Assembly: GCA_003241685.1 (NCBI GenBank)
Contig: QFPJ01000026.1
Span: 1-42,287, forward strand
Length of the DNA stretch: 42,287 bases
Direction of reading: 5' to 3'
Source: Sphingopyxis macrogoltabida
GTDB lineage: Bacteria > Pseudomonadota > Alphaproteobacteria > Sphingomonadales > Sphingomonadaceae
The translations under genes and the position numbers were made by a program. Below the pieces are notes generated by a model that ran no database searches, was not told the DNA's origin, and saw only the letters and a program-made list of their open reading frames with translations. Shown here in pieces: positions 1 through 7,577 of this stretch (position 1 is the first letter of the stretch; every line of letters begins with the position of its first letter).

Positions 1-123
1 GCTATTGAGCATCGCGGGTCGCGTGGCTAAGACCGGCGCGAATATCCGATTCCGGGGCCATGCCGCGCGCGTCTGCGACGGGCAACGGGCCGGCGGCGGG
101 GACAGGAAAAAGGGGACAAGGCC

Positions 124-246
124 ATGGCAGATCAGGATATGAAGGCAGCGGACGAAACCTATGCGGGCTTTCTCGGCATGCTGAAGGTCGGAACGGCGAT
201 TACCGTCGTGCTGGCCGCGTTCGTCGTTCTCCTCATCGCGTCCTGA
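124..246 (+). CDS. aa3-type cytochrome c oxidase subunit IV (small)
   Basis: This 40-residue protein has a polar N-terminus followed by one hydrophobic segment (about residues 22-39) that runs to the C-terminus. That is the size and shape of the bacterial aa3-type cytochrome c oxidase subunit IV family, a single-helix accessory subunit at the inner membrane. The motif Y-x-G-F-L around residues 13-17 just before the helix fits the family. A purine-rich stretch (about 110-121) acts as ribosome binding site. The stop lies 11 bases before the transhydrogenase alpha start, so the two are probably co-transcribed; from memory this order is common in sphingomonads. It is too short for most gene finders' confidence, so the call rests on size, helix and context. 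Confidence 0.8.
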   Translation: MADQDMKAADETYAGFLGMLKVGTAITVVLAAFVVLLIAS

Positions 247-257
247 CCGGAACCCCG

Positions 258-1379
258 ATGCGCATCGCCGTATTGAAGGAACTCGCCGCGGGCGAGACCC
301 GCGTCGCCGCCACACCGGAAACGGTCAAGAAATTCATTGGCCTGGGCGCCGAAGTTGCCGTGGAATCGGGGGCGGGGGACACCGCCTCGATCGCCGATTC
401 CGACTATGCGGCGGCGGGCGCCAGTGTCGGCACCCGCGCCGCGACGTTGAAGGGCGCGAACATCATTCTCGCCATTCAGGGTCCCGATCCGCAGGATCTC
501 AAGGGGTTCGCCGACGGCGCCTGGCTCGCCGCCGGGCTCAATCCGTTCGGCGAGCGTGCCCGGGTCGATGCCTATGCCGCGCTTGGCATCGAGGCGCTGG
601 CGATGGAATTCATGCCGCGCATCACGCGCGCCCAGTCGATGGACATCCTGTCCAGCCAGGCGAATCTCGCGGGTTACAAGGCGGTGCTGATGGCGGCGAA
701 CGCCTATGGCCGCGCCTTTCCGATGATGATGACCGCCGCGGGCACGGTGAGCGCCGCCAAGGCGTTCGTCATGGGCGTCGGCGTCGCGGGGCTTCAGGCG
801 ATCGCCACCGCGCGCCGCCTGGGCGCCCAGGTCAGCGCGACCGACGTGCGCTCGGCGACGAAGGAACAGATCATGTCGCTCGGCGCCAAGCCGATCTTCG
901 TCGAAAGCGTCGCGGGGATCGAAGGCGAAGGTTCGGGCGGCTATGCCACCGAAATGTCCGAGGAATATCAGAAGGCACAGGCCGAACTGGTGTCGGGGCA
1001 TATCGCCAAGCAGGACATCGTGATCACCACCGCGCTGATCCCGGGGCGCCCCGCGCCGCGGCTCATCAGCGACGCGCAGCTCAGGGCGATGCGGAGCGGC
1101 AGCGTGATCGTCGACATGGCCGCGGAAAGCGGCGGCAATGTCGAGGGATCGGTGTCGGGCGAGACGAAGAAGATTCACGGCGTCACCGTGATCGGGGCAA
1201 AGAATATCGCCTCCCTGATGCCCGCCGACACCAGCGCGCTGTTCAGCCGCAACCTGTTCAACTTCCTCTCCGCCTTCTGGGACAAGGAAGCGGGCAAGCC
1301 GGTGCTGGACGAGGAAATCGGCAATGCCGTGCGCCTGACCCAGGGCGGAAAGGTCGTCAACGAACGGCTGCTCGGCTGA
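258..1379 (+). CDS. pntAA: NAD(P)+ transhydrogenase subunit alpha 1
   Basis: 373 residues, the soluble NAD(H)-binding domain I of the proton-translocating transhydrogenase. It passes hydride between NAD(H) and NADP(H), coupled to proton flow across the inner membrane. The N-terminus starts with the alanine dehydrogenase/PNT fold (MRIAVLKE, residues 1-8). RAQSMD is at 124-129, and the Rossmann loop GVGVAG at 173-178 is followed by an acidic residue (D196) at the end of the second strand, as expected for NAD. An in-frame extension back to position 60 exists but has no homologous character; the ATG at 258 begins the conserved fold. In this organism the subunit is split: the membrane parts are pntAB and pntB downstream. 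Confidence 0.96.
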   Translation: MRIAVLKELAAGETRVAATPETVKKFIGLGAEVAVESGAGDTASIADSDYAAAGASVGTRAATLKGANIILAIQGPDPQDLKGFADGAWLAAGLNPFGERARVDAYAALGIEALAMEFMPRITRAQSMDILSSQANLAGYKAVLMAANAYGRAFPMMMTAAGTVSAAKAFVMGVGVAGLQAIATARRLGAQVSATDVRSATKEQIMSLGAKPIFVESVAGIEGEGSGGYATEMSEEYQKAQAELVSGHIAKQDIVITTALIPGRPAPRLISDAQLRAMRSGSVIVDMAAESGGNVEGSVSGETKKIHGVTVIGAKNIASLMPADTSALFSRNLFNFLSAFWDKEAGKPVLDEEIGNAVRLTQGGKVVNERLLG

Positions 1380-1546
1380 ACGGTTCGGGGCGGATTTTCG
1401 CCTTTTCATGAAACTTTCGCCGGTCCGGATGGTTCGGGGTTGAAGAACGCCGACCATCGACCGGCCGTCCCTGGCGCAGATCGGCGCTGCGCCCCCATCG
1501 CGGAATCCCGGGCCGGCCCGACAAGATTCAGCCGAGGATGATGATC

Positions 1547-2146
1547 ATGAAAAACCTGTTTCGCGCGTCTGCCGCCGCGGCGCTTTGCCTCGTCGCGGCA
1601 TGTGGCAGCCAGCCCGAGCCGCCGCCGACCGAAACGACGATCGCGGCGGACGCGGCGTCACCGGCCGTCGCCGCGGACGGCGGGGCGATGGCGGCGACCG
1701 GCACGATCGCCGACAATGTGGCGGCGTCGGCGGAGCTTGGCCTTCTCGCGTCGGCGCTTGCCGGCGCTGGCTTGTCGGAAATGATGCGGGAGAAGGGCCC
1801 CTATACGCTGTTCGCGCCGACCGACGCCGCCTTTGCCCAGGTGCCGCCGGTGACGCGTGACGGCTGGATGCGTCCGGCGCAAAAGGACGTGTTGGCCGGG
1901 GTGCTGAAAAACCATATCGTCGCGGGCAAACTGACCGCTGCCGATATCGCCGCCCGTATCGCGGAGGGTGATGGCCGGGCGACGTTCAGGACGCTGGACG
2001 GCCAGGATCTGGTGGCCACGGCCGGCGGGGAGTCGATCATCCTGACCGGCGCCGGCGGCAACAAGGCGGTGGTGACCCGGCGCGACCTCGACCAGTCAAA
2101 CGGCGTCATCCATATGATCGACGCGGTGTTGCTGCCGAAAATGTAG
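1547..2146 (+). CDS. Fasciclin (FAS1) domain lipoprotein
   Basis: About 199 residues. The N-terminus is a lipoprotein signal with lipobox LVAAC (Cys 19), followed by a Pro/Ala/Thr-rich linker and one FAS1 domain over roughly residues 55-199. Both FAS1 signatures are visible: a YTLFAPTDAAF stretch (H1) and NGVIHMIDAVLLP near the C-terminus (H2). FAS1 domains are usually adhesion or cell-surface modules; the exact role here is unknown. ATGs also occur at 1538 and 1541, but GAGG at 1534-1537 is correctly spaced only for the ATG at 1547. The gene sits between pntAA and pntAB, separating two subunits of one enzyme, with about 150 bases of non-coding DNA on each side. Confidence 0.88.
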   Translation: MKNLFRASAAAALCLVAACGSQPEPPPTETTIAADAASPAVAADGGAMAATGTIADNVAASAELGLLASALAGAGLSEMMREKGPYTLFAPTDAAFAQVPPVTRDGWMRPAQKDVLAGVLKNHIVAGKLTAADIAARIAEGDGRATFRTLDGQDLVATAGGESIILTGAGGNKAVVTRRDLDQSNGVIHMIDAVLLPKM

Positions 2147-2296
2147 CCGCCGTGCCGCGCGACATTTTATGTCGTCCGGGCGCCGTATCGTCGTCGTGGA
2201 ATGCGCCGCGCGGTCGTTTTTGGCAGCTTTGGAGTCGACACGCCCGCTGCGGCGCGGCAAGAGGTGCGCGAAACGGAATCAGCAGGGGAGCGTGCC

Positions 2297-2578
2297 GTGG
2301 ATTTTATCTCGATTTTCTCGATCTTCATCCTGGCCTGTTTCATCGGCTATTTCGTCGTCTGGTCGGTGACGCCGGCGCTGCATACGCCGTTGATGAGCGT
2401 CACCAACGCGATTTCGTCGGTCATCATCGTCGGCGCGCTGATCGCCAGTTCGGCGGCCGGATCGCCCGTGTCGAAATGGCTGGGTCTGGCGGCCGTGGTG
2501 ATGGCCAGCATCAATATCTTCGGCGGCTTCGCGGTCACCGAACGCATGTTGGCGATGTACAAGAAGAAAGAGCGCTAA
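2297..2578 (+). CDS. pntAB: NAD(P)+ transhydrogenase subunit alpha 2 (membrane)
   Basis: 93 residues, almost entirely hydrophobic, with three to four membrane helices and a short basic C-terminal tail (YKKKER). This is the small membrane subunit of the three-subunit transhydrogenase, equivalent to the C-terminal membrane part of E. coli PntA. The conserved run from the TPALHTPLMSVTNAIS region (about residues 25-40) is typical. The start is taken as GTG at 2297 because AGGGGAG lies 6 bases upstream; the open frame reaches back to 2201 but the extra residues are not family-like. pntB follows after 63 bases. Confidence 0.93.
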   Translation: MDFISIFSIFILACFIGYFVVWSVTPALHTPLMSVTNAISSVIIVGALIASSAAGSPVSKWLGLAAVVMASINIFGGFAVTERMLAMYKKKER

Positions 2579-2641
2579 GGCGCGGACTATCCGGGGTTTA
2601 ACGATCCGCGGCGGCGGGTCGACAGGGGAAGAATAAACACC

Positions 2642-4093
2642 ATGCACGAAGTAGCACCGATCAATCCGTGGGTGGCGCTGGCGTATCTGATTTCCGGCGT
2701 CTTCTTCATTCTGGCACTTCGCGGCCTGTCGAGTCCCGCATCGTCCCGGCGGGGCAACCGCTTCGGCATCGCCGGCATGGCGATTGCGGTCGTGACCACG
2801 CTGGTGACGCATATTCCCCGCACCGGCGACGGGGCGCTCGACAGCATTGCGCTGGTCGAGGTGCTGGGCGCGATCGGCCTTGGCGCCGTGATCGGTATCG
2901 TCATGGCGCGCAAGATCGCGATGACCGCGATGCCGCAGCTCGTCGCCGCCTTTCACAGCCTGGTCGGCCTCGCCGCGGTGGCGGTGGCGGCCGCGGCCTA
3001 TCTCAACCCGGGCGCCTTCGGCATCGCGGACGCGGCGGGACAGATTTTCACGGTCAGCCGCGTCGAAATGGGGCTTGGCATTGCCATCGGCGCGATCACC
3101 TTCTCCGGCTCGGTCATCGCTTTCCTGAAGCTCAACGGCAATATGTCGGGCGCGCCGATCATGCTACCGGGGCGGCATATCATCAATCTCGGCACGCTCG
3201 CCGCGATCGTCGGGCTGGTCGCCTATTTCACGGTCGATCAAAGCCCGTGGGTGTTCTGGACGGTGACGGCGCTCAGCTTCCTTATCGGCTTCCTGCTCAT
3301 CATCCCGATCGGCGGCGCGGACATGCCGGTCGTCGTGTCGATGCTGAACAGCTATTCGGGCTGGGCCGCGGCGGCGATGGGCTTCACGCTCGGCAATACC
3401 GCGATGATCATCACCGGCGCGCTGGTCGGCGCATCGGGTGCGATCCTGTCCTACATCATGTGCCGCGCGATGAACCGCAGCTTCATCAGCGTGATCGCCG
3501 GCGGTTTCGGGGCGGATGCCGAAGCGGGGCCGGGCGGCGCGAAGGAACAGCGGCCGTGGAAACCGGGCAGCGCCGACGATGCCGCCTTCCTGATGAGCCA
3601 GGCGGAAAATGTCATCATCGTTCCGGGTTACGGCATGGCGGTGGCGCAGGCGCAGCACGCGCTGCGCGAAATGGCCGACGTGCTCAAGAAAGAGGGCGTG
3701 AACGTCAAATATGCGATCCATCCGGTCGCGGGCCGTATGCCGGGCCATATGAACGTGCTGCTCGCCGAAGCGAACGTCCCCTATGACGAGGTGTTCGAAC
3801 TGGAAGACATCAACGGCGAATTCGCGCAGGCCGACGTCGCTTTCGTCATCGGCGCCAACGACGTCACCAACCCGGCGGCCAAGACCGACAAGACATCGCC
3901 CATCTATGGCATGCCCGTGCTCGACGTCGAAAAGGCGAAGACGGTGCTGTTCGTGAAGCGGTCGATGGGCGGCGTCGGTTATGCCGGGGTCGACAACGAC
4001 GTCTTCTACATGGATCAGACGATGATGCTGCTCGGCGATGCCAAGAAGATGGCCGACGACATCGTCAAGGCGCTGAACGGCAGCGGCCACTAG
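2642..4093 (+). CDS. pntB: NAD(P)+ transhydrogenase subunit beta
   Basis: 483 residues. The N-terminal two thirds hold about eight or nine membrane helices that form the proton channel with PntAB. The C-terminal domain (from about residue 310) is the NADP(H)-binding domain III, with VPGYGMAVAQAQ, GRMPGHMNVLLAEA, GANDVTNPAA and VKRSMGGVGYAG segments as in all PntB proteins. The ATG at 2642 has a GGGGAAG site about 10 bases upstream. It completes the pntAA-(fas1)-pntAB-pntB cluster, whose usual job is to make NADPH from NADH using the proton gradient. An inverted repeat lies 65 bases after the stop. Confidence 0.97.
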   Translation: MHEVAPINPWVALAYLISGVFFILALRGLSSPASSRRGNRFGIAGMAIAVVTTLVTHIPRTGDGALDSIALVEVLGAIGLGAVIGIVMARKIAMTAMPQLVAAFHSLVGLAAVAVAAAAYLNPGAFGIADAAGQIFTVSRVEMGLGIAIGAITFSGSVIAFLKLNGNMSGAPIMLPGRHIINLGTLAAIVGLVAYFTVDQSPWVFWTVTALSFLIGFLLIIPIGGADMPVVVSMLNSYSGWAAAAMGFTLGNTAMIITGALVGASGAILSYIMCRAMNRSFISVIAGGFGADAEAGPGGAKEQRPWKPGSADDAAFLMSQAENVIIVPGYGMAVAQAQHALREMADVLKKEGVNVKYAIHPVAGRMPGHMNVLLAEANVPYDEVFELEDINGEFAQADVAFVIGANDVTNPAAKTDKTSPIYGMPVLDVEKAKTVLFVKRSMGGVGYAGVDNDVFYMDQTMMLLGDAKKMADDIVKALNGSGH

Positions 4094-4157
4094 GTCCGGC
4101 GCGCCGCGGATAGCGACGGCCCGCGTTGGCCCCAAGGCCGACGGGCATTGACCCGAA

Positions 4158-4237
4158 TCGTCATCCCGGCGAAGGCCGGGACATCGACCGCGCGTCAGCA
4201 ATCGACCGCGAGACCCCGGCCTTCGCCGGGATGACGA
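4158..4237. repeat. REP-like long inverted repeat
   Basis: Two perfect 23-base arms, 4158-4180 and 4215-4237, are exact reverse complements around a 34-base spacer. The core CGGCGAAGGCCGGG is itself nearly palindromic. Elements of this form (GTCATCCCGGCGAAGGCCGGG and its complement) are a familiar class of dispersed intergenic palindromes in alphaproteobacteria. The element could also help terminate pntB transcription, but no T-run follows the right arm. Confidence 0.85.
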
Positions 4238-4257
4238 CGAAGGGATAAAAGTCACCT

Positions 4258-4956
4258 ATGCGCAAGATCGGCCTGATCGGCGGGATGAGCTGGGCATCGA
4301 CCGAGCTCTATTACCGCCATCTCAACAAGCAGGTGCAAAAGCGCCTCGGCACCTCCTGTTCGGCGCCGATCCTGCTCGAAAGCCTGAACTATTGCGAACT
4401 GTCGCGCATCTCCTCGCCCGAACAGTGGGAGCATGCGAAAGCCGTGCTGATCGCGTCGGCGCAGCGGCTGGAGGCGGCGGGCGCGACCGCGCTGATGATC
4501 GCCGCCAATTCGATGCACCGCGTCGCGGAGGATGTGGCGGCCGCGATTGCGATCCCGCTGATCCATATCGTCGACGAAACCGGCGAAAAAATGCGCGCCG
4601 ACGGCGTCAAGTCGGCCGCCGTCATCGGCACCCGCAACGTGATGACCGAACCCTGGTTCCGCCAGCGGCTGGTGCGTCACGGCCTGACGCTCGCCCCTTA
4701 TGACGCGGCGCGCGCCGAGGCGATCGACGACATCATCTATGACGAGCTGATGCAGGGCAAGGTCAGCGAGGAATCGCGCCGGTCGATGCGCACCTTCATC
4801 ACCGACATCGCCAAACAGGACATCGACGCGCTGGTCCTCGCGTGCACCGAACTGGTGATGCTGGTCGACCCCGATGCCAATGTCCTGCCGATCTACGACA
4901 CGACGCGCATCCACGTCGCGGCGGGCGTCGACTGGATATTGGGCGACGAAGGCTGA
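4258..4956 (+). CDS. Aspartate/glutamate racemase family protein, first catalytic residue missing
   Basis: 232 residues, full length for the family and clearly related to E. coli YgeA: GLIGGMSWAST at residues 5-15 and a C-terminal LACTEL with Cys 196. These enzymes use two facing residues (Cys/Cys or Thr/Cys) to remove and return the alpha proton. Aligned by eye to YgeA, the first catalytic position (Thr 83 there, Cys in most homologues) is Ala 83 here, in the motif AANSMH. The second residue, Cys 196, is kept. A normal two-base racemization is therefore doubtful, and the protein may do another reaction or bind ligand only. It stands alone between the inverted repeat and a divergent-looking regulatory palindrome. 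Confidence 0.85.
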   Translation: MRKIGLIGGMSWASTELYYRHLNKQVQKRLGTSCSAPILLESLNYCELSRISSPEQWEHAKAVLIASAQRLEAAGATALMIAANSMHRVAEDVAAAIAIPLIHIVDETGEKMRADGVKSAAVIGTRNVMTEPWFRQRLVRHGLTLAPYDAARAEAIDDIIYDELMQGKVSEESRRSMRTFITDIAKQDIDALVLACTELVMLVDPDANVLPIYDTTRIHVAAGVDWILGDEG

Positions 4957-4980
4957 GAGCGTGGTCGCGCCCCGTATGAA

Positions 4981-5033
4981 ATAGTTTGCCATATGGGAAA
5001 CCATGTGCAATGGTTTTCCATATGGTGAACTAT
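4981..5033. promoter_or_regulatory. Large nested palindrome, probable ArsR operator
   Basis: Two 24-base arms (4981-5004 and 5010-5033) are reverse complements at 21 of 24 positions around a 5-base centre. Each arm also contains a perfect 8-base palindrome CCATATGG (4989-4996 and 5018-5025), 29 bases apart or about three helical turns. The right arm covers the start codon of the following ArsR-type gene. This layout suggests that the regulator represses its own gene and its SRPBCC partner. Binding is inferred, not shown. Confidence 0.7.
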
Positions 5034-5387
5034 CAAGCATCGCTCGACCCTGTGTTCCACGCGCTGGCGGATCCGACCCGCAGATCGATCGTCGGCCGCC
5101 TCGTGCGCGGACCTGCGTCCGTGAAAGACCTGGCGGCCCCGTTCGACATGGGGCTGCCGTCCTTCCTCAAACATCTGCGCGTCCTGGAAGCGGACGGTCT
5201 GATCCTGTCCGAGAAGACCGGGCGCGTTCGGACCTGTCGTATGAACGGCGAGCGGCTGACCGCGGCCGAATCGTGGCTGGCCGAGCAGCGGGCGATCTGG
5301 GAGGGGCGCACCGATCGGCTCGCCGCTTATGTGGAATCGCAGATGGTCGGGAATCATGATGTGGGAAGCGACGAAGATGCCGGATGA
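5022..5387 (+). CDS. ArsR-family winged-helix transcriptional regulator
   Basis: About 121 residues. The sequence from residue 6 on (LDPVFHALADPTRRSI) is the typical start of ArsR/SmtB-type regulators, followed by SVKDLAAPFDMGLPSFLKHL as the recognition helix region. No metal-binding CxC is seen, so it is probably of the metal-free subgroup that regularly precedes SRPBCC/AHSA1 genes. ATGs at 5010 and 5022 and a TTG at 4986 are all in frame. 5022 was chosen because homologues begin close to MVN, but all candidates lie within the palindrome and no clear ribosome binding site is present. The C-terminus overlaps the next gene by about 30 bases, indicating a two-gene operon. Confidence 0.9.
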   Translation: MVNYQASLDPVFHALADPTRRSIVGRLVRGPASVKDLAAPFDMGLPSFLKHLRVLEADGLILSEKTGRVRTCRMNGERLTAAESWLAEQRAIWEGRTDRLAAYVESQMVGNHDVGSDEDAG

Positions 5388-5847
5388 TCCGCGCGAATTG
5401 ACCATCAGCCGCTTCATCGCGGCGCCTCCCGCTCTTGTCTGGAAGGCGTGGAGCGACGCCGGGCATTTCGCCAGATGGTGGATTCCCGCACCGATCGAAT
5501 GTCAGGTGGTCAAGCTCGACCTTCGGCCGGGCGGCGGGTTCGAAACGCGCATGCGCGAAAACGGGGACGCGTTCCTTCCGCATGTCGAGGGTTGTTTCCT
5601 CGACGTTGTGCCGGAGGCCCGACTGGTCTGGACGACCGTCCTCACCGAAGGCTGGAAACCGGCCGATCCGTGGCTGGCGCTGACCGCGATCATCACGCTG
5701 CTACCGCAAGATGGCGGTACGCTCTATTCGGCGCGCGTGCTGCACCGCAATGCCGGCGACGCCCGAAAGCATGCGGAAATGGGTTTCGATGACGGCTGGG
5801 GCACGGTGATCGATCAACTCGCGGACGTGGCAGCCGGGCTCGACTGA
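5356..5847 (+). CDS. SRPBCC (AHSA1-type) domain protein
   Basis: About 163 residues with the AHSA1/START-like signature: LTISRFIAAPPALVWKAWSD near the N-terminus, then HFARWW and a glycine-rich DLRPGGGFETRMR segment, and a C-terminal GW-x-x-VIDQLA helix. The fold forms a hydrophobic cavity, and members of this type next to ArsR regulators are of unknown ligand. The ATG at 5356 overlaps the regulator; a second ATG at 5377 is possible, with GGGAAG 9 bases upstream. It is translated with the ArsR gene and presumably controlled by the palindrome at 4981-5033. Confidence 0.88.
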   Translation: MMWEATKMPDDPRELTISRFIAAPPALVWKAWSDAGHFARWWIPAPIECQVVKLDLRPGGGFETRMRENGDAFLPHVEGCFLDVVPEARLVWTTVLTEGWKPADPWLALTAIITLLPQDGGTLYSARVLHRNAGDARKHAEMGFDDGWGTVIDQLADVAAGLD

Positions 5848-5854
5848 TCGGGCG

Positions 5855-6268
5855 TCAGTTCATCTTCGTCCAGGTCACCGTTCGGCAAAAGACGCTGACG
5901 CATCCCTTCATCGACAGCTTGTTGCCTTTCACGCGCAGGTGCGCCTTGTAATAGCGGCCGTCTTCAGGGCTGTAGCCTTGGCCTTTCCAGCCGTCGCCAT
6001 GCGGGACCAGGTCCCAATATATCTGCAGGCCCGTGACCTTGCGGCCGCGCTTCGCCTTGTCGGGGTTGCGTTCGTCGAGCTGGCCGCCGGCGGGTTCCTT
6101 GATCAGCAGCCGTTCGATCTTGCCGCACATCTTGGCGCCGCAGGGGGCCATGGCGACGATCCCCTTGCCGTCGTCGGTTTTCCAGCGCCCGGTGATCGAC
6201 GCGGGCGCCGCGGCCATCGACGGCACGGCGGTAAAGGCGGCGAGCGCCAACAGATAACGGTGAACCAA
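5855..6268 (-). CDS. DUF2147 domain protein, secreted
   Basis: 137 residues with a cleavable signal peptide (about residues 1-20). The mature part begins SITGRWKTDDGKGIVAM and holds two cysteine pairs, CGAKMCGK near residue 43 and CVSVFC near the C-terminus. This is the DUF2147 pattern, a small periplasmic or exported beta-rich fold of unknown function in proteobacteria. The gene lies alone on the minus strand, ends 8 bases from the SRPBCC stop and diverges from the beta-helix gene. Confidence 0.88.
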   Translation of the reverse strand: MVHRYLLALAAFTAVPSMAAAPASITGRWKTDDGKGIVAMAPCGAKMCGKIERLLIKEPAGGQLDERNPDKAKRGRKVTGLQIYWDLVPHGDGWKGQGYSPEDGRYYKAHLRVKGNKLSMKGCVSVFCRTVTWTKMN

Positions 6269-6362
6269 TGCGACCTCCCTTGCTTCCCGACCCGCATGTC
6301 AGCAACATGGCTTGGCATCCGTCAAGTCTTGCCGCATGTTTCGAGGAAACAGGGAGAGACTT

Positions 6363-7577
6363 ATGCGATTCCACAGCCTGCGGCGGACGGCCTGCCTTGT
6401 CCTTGCCGCCACCGCCTTCGCGGCGACGCCGGCATGGGCCAAGACCATTCGCGTCGATGCCGGAACGCCCGAGGCCAATGAAAAGCTGCAAGAAGCCCTG
6501 ATTCTTGCCGAACCGGGCGACGTGGTCGAACTGGGCGCGGGGACGTGGAGGCTGACCGACGGCCTGTCGCTCGACGTCGCCAACGTCACCTTGCGCGGGG
6601 CCGGCACCGATGCCGATGGATCGATCCTGGACTTTTCGGGGCAGCTGGGCGCGGGCGAGGGGCTGCTCGTCACCTCCGACGACGTCTATCTGACCAATTT
6701 CGCGGTGCTCAATACCAGGGGCGACGGGATCAAGTCGAAGGGCGCCGACCGGATCGTCTATCACAAGCTGCGCGTCGAATGGACGGCGGGGCCCAAGGCG
6801 ACGAACGGCGCCTATGGCATCTATCCGGTCGAAAGCACCGACGTGCTGGTCGACAGCGTCTATGTCCGCGGCGCGTCCGACGCGGGCATCTATGTCGGCC
6901 AGTCGCGCAACATCGTCGTGCGCGATTCGATCGCGACCGAGAATGTCGCGGGTATCGAGATCGAAAACAGCTACGACGCCGACGTCCACGACAATGTCGC
7001 CAACCGCAACACCGGCGGCATATTGGTGTTCGACCTGCCCAGCCTGCCGATGCAGGGCGGGCATAATGTCCGTGTCTTCGACAATATCGTCAGCGACAAC
7101 AGCACGCCCAATTTCGCCCCGCCGGGCAATATCGTCGCCAGCGTTCCGACCGGCACCGGCGTGCTGATCATGGCGAACCGCAATGTCGAGATTTTCGACA
7201 ATGTCTTCGAAAACAACGGCACCGCGAACGTCATGATCGTCGGCTATCGCTACCCGCACGAAGATGCGGCATATCAGCCGCTGCCCCGTGCGATCCTGGT
7301 GCGCGACAATGTACATGGCAAGGCGGGCTATGCCCCGGCCTTTCCCGGCGCCGACCGGATCGCGGCGGCGATGGGCGGGGCGATCCCGCCGGTGCTGTGG
7401 GACGGGGCGGGCGATGCGATCGTCAACGACGATGTCGCGGTGCTGTCGCTGAACCTGCCCGATGTCGCGACGCCGCAGAGCGAGGCGAAGCCGTCGCCCG
7501 CCGATTTGAAGGGCACCGCCCCGGCCGCCCTGCCGGGCATCACGCTGCCCGCGAGCATGGAGGCGCGGGTCCGGTGA
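6363..7577 (+). CDS. Secreted parallel beta-helix repeat protein (TIGR03805-like)
   Basis: 404 residues with a clear signal peptide (about residues 1-26, ending AWA). The mature protein is a series of short repeats rich in V-x-D-N-x-V and N-x-x-G-I steps (for example VHDNVANRNTGGI and VEIFDNVFENNGT), the hallmark of a right-handed parallel beta-helix. AGGGAGAG stands 7 bases before the ATG at 6363. It overlaps the next gene, a diheme cytochrome, by 4 bases. This pairing is the known but uncharacterized TIGR03805/TIGR03806 couple, recalled from family descriptions. Beta-helix proteins often bind or cleave polysaccharides, but no catalytic residues can be assigned here. Confidence 0.88.
   Translation: MRFHSLRRTACLVLAATAFAATPAWAKTIRVDAGTPEANEKLQEALILAEPGDVVELGAGTWRLTDGLSLDVANVTLRGAGTDADGSILDFSGQLGAGEGLLVTSDDVYLTNFAVLNTRGDGIKSKGADRIVYHKLRVEWTAGPKATNGAYGIYPVESTDVLVDSVYVRGASDAGIYVGQSRNIVVRDSIATENVAGIEIENSYDADVHDNVANRNTGGILVFDLPSLPMQGGHNVRVFDNIVSDNSTPNFAPPGNIVASVPTGTGVLIMANRNVEIFDNVFENNGTANVMIVGYRYPHEDAAYQPLPRAILVRDNVHGKAGYAPAFPGADRIAAAMGGAIPPVLWDGAGDAIVNDDVAVLSLNLPDVATPQSEAKPSPADLKGTAPAALPGITLPASMEARVR

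Noticed and set aside
1380..1440. Terminator after pntAA
   Set aside because: Only a 4-pair GGCG/CGCC stem before TTTT near 1391-1408; too weak to support.
159..1457. Long open frame on the minus strand opposite pntAA
   Set aside because: A shadow of a G+C-rich gene: Arg/His/Asp-rich, no signal, motif or ribosome site.
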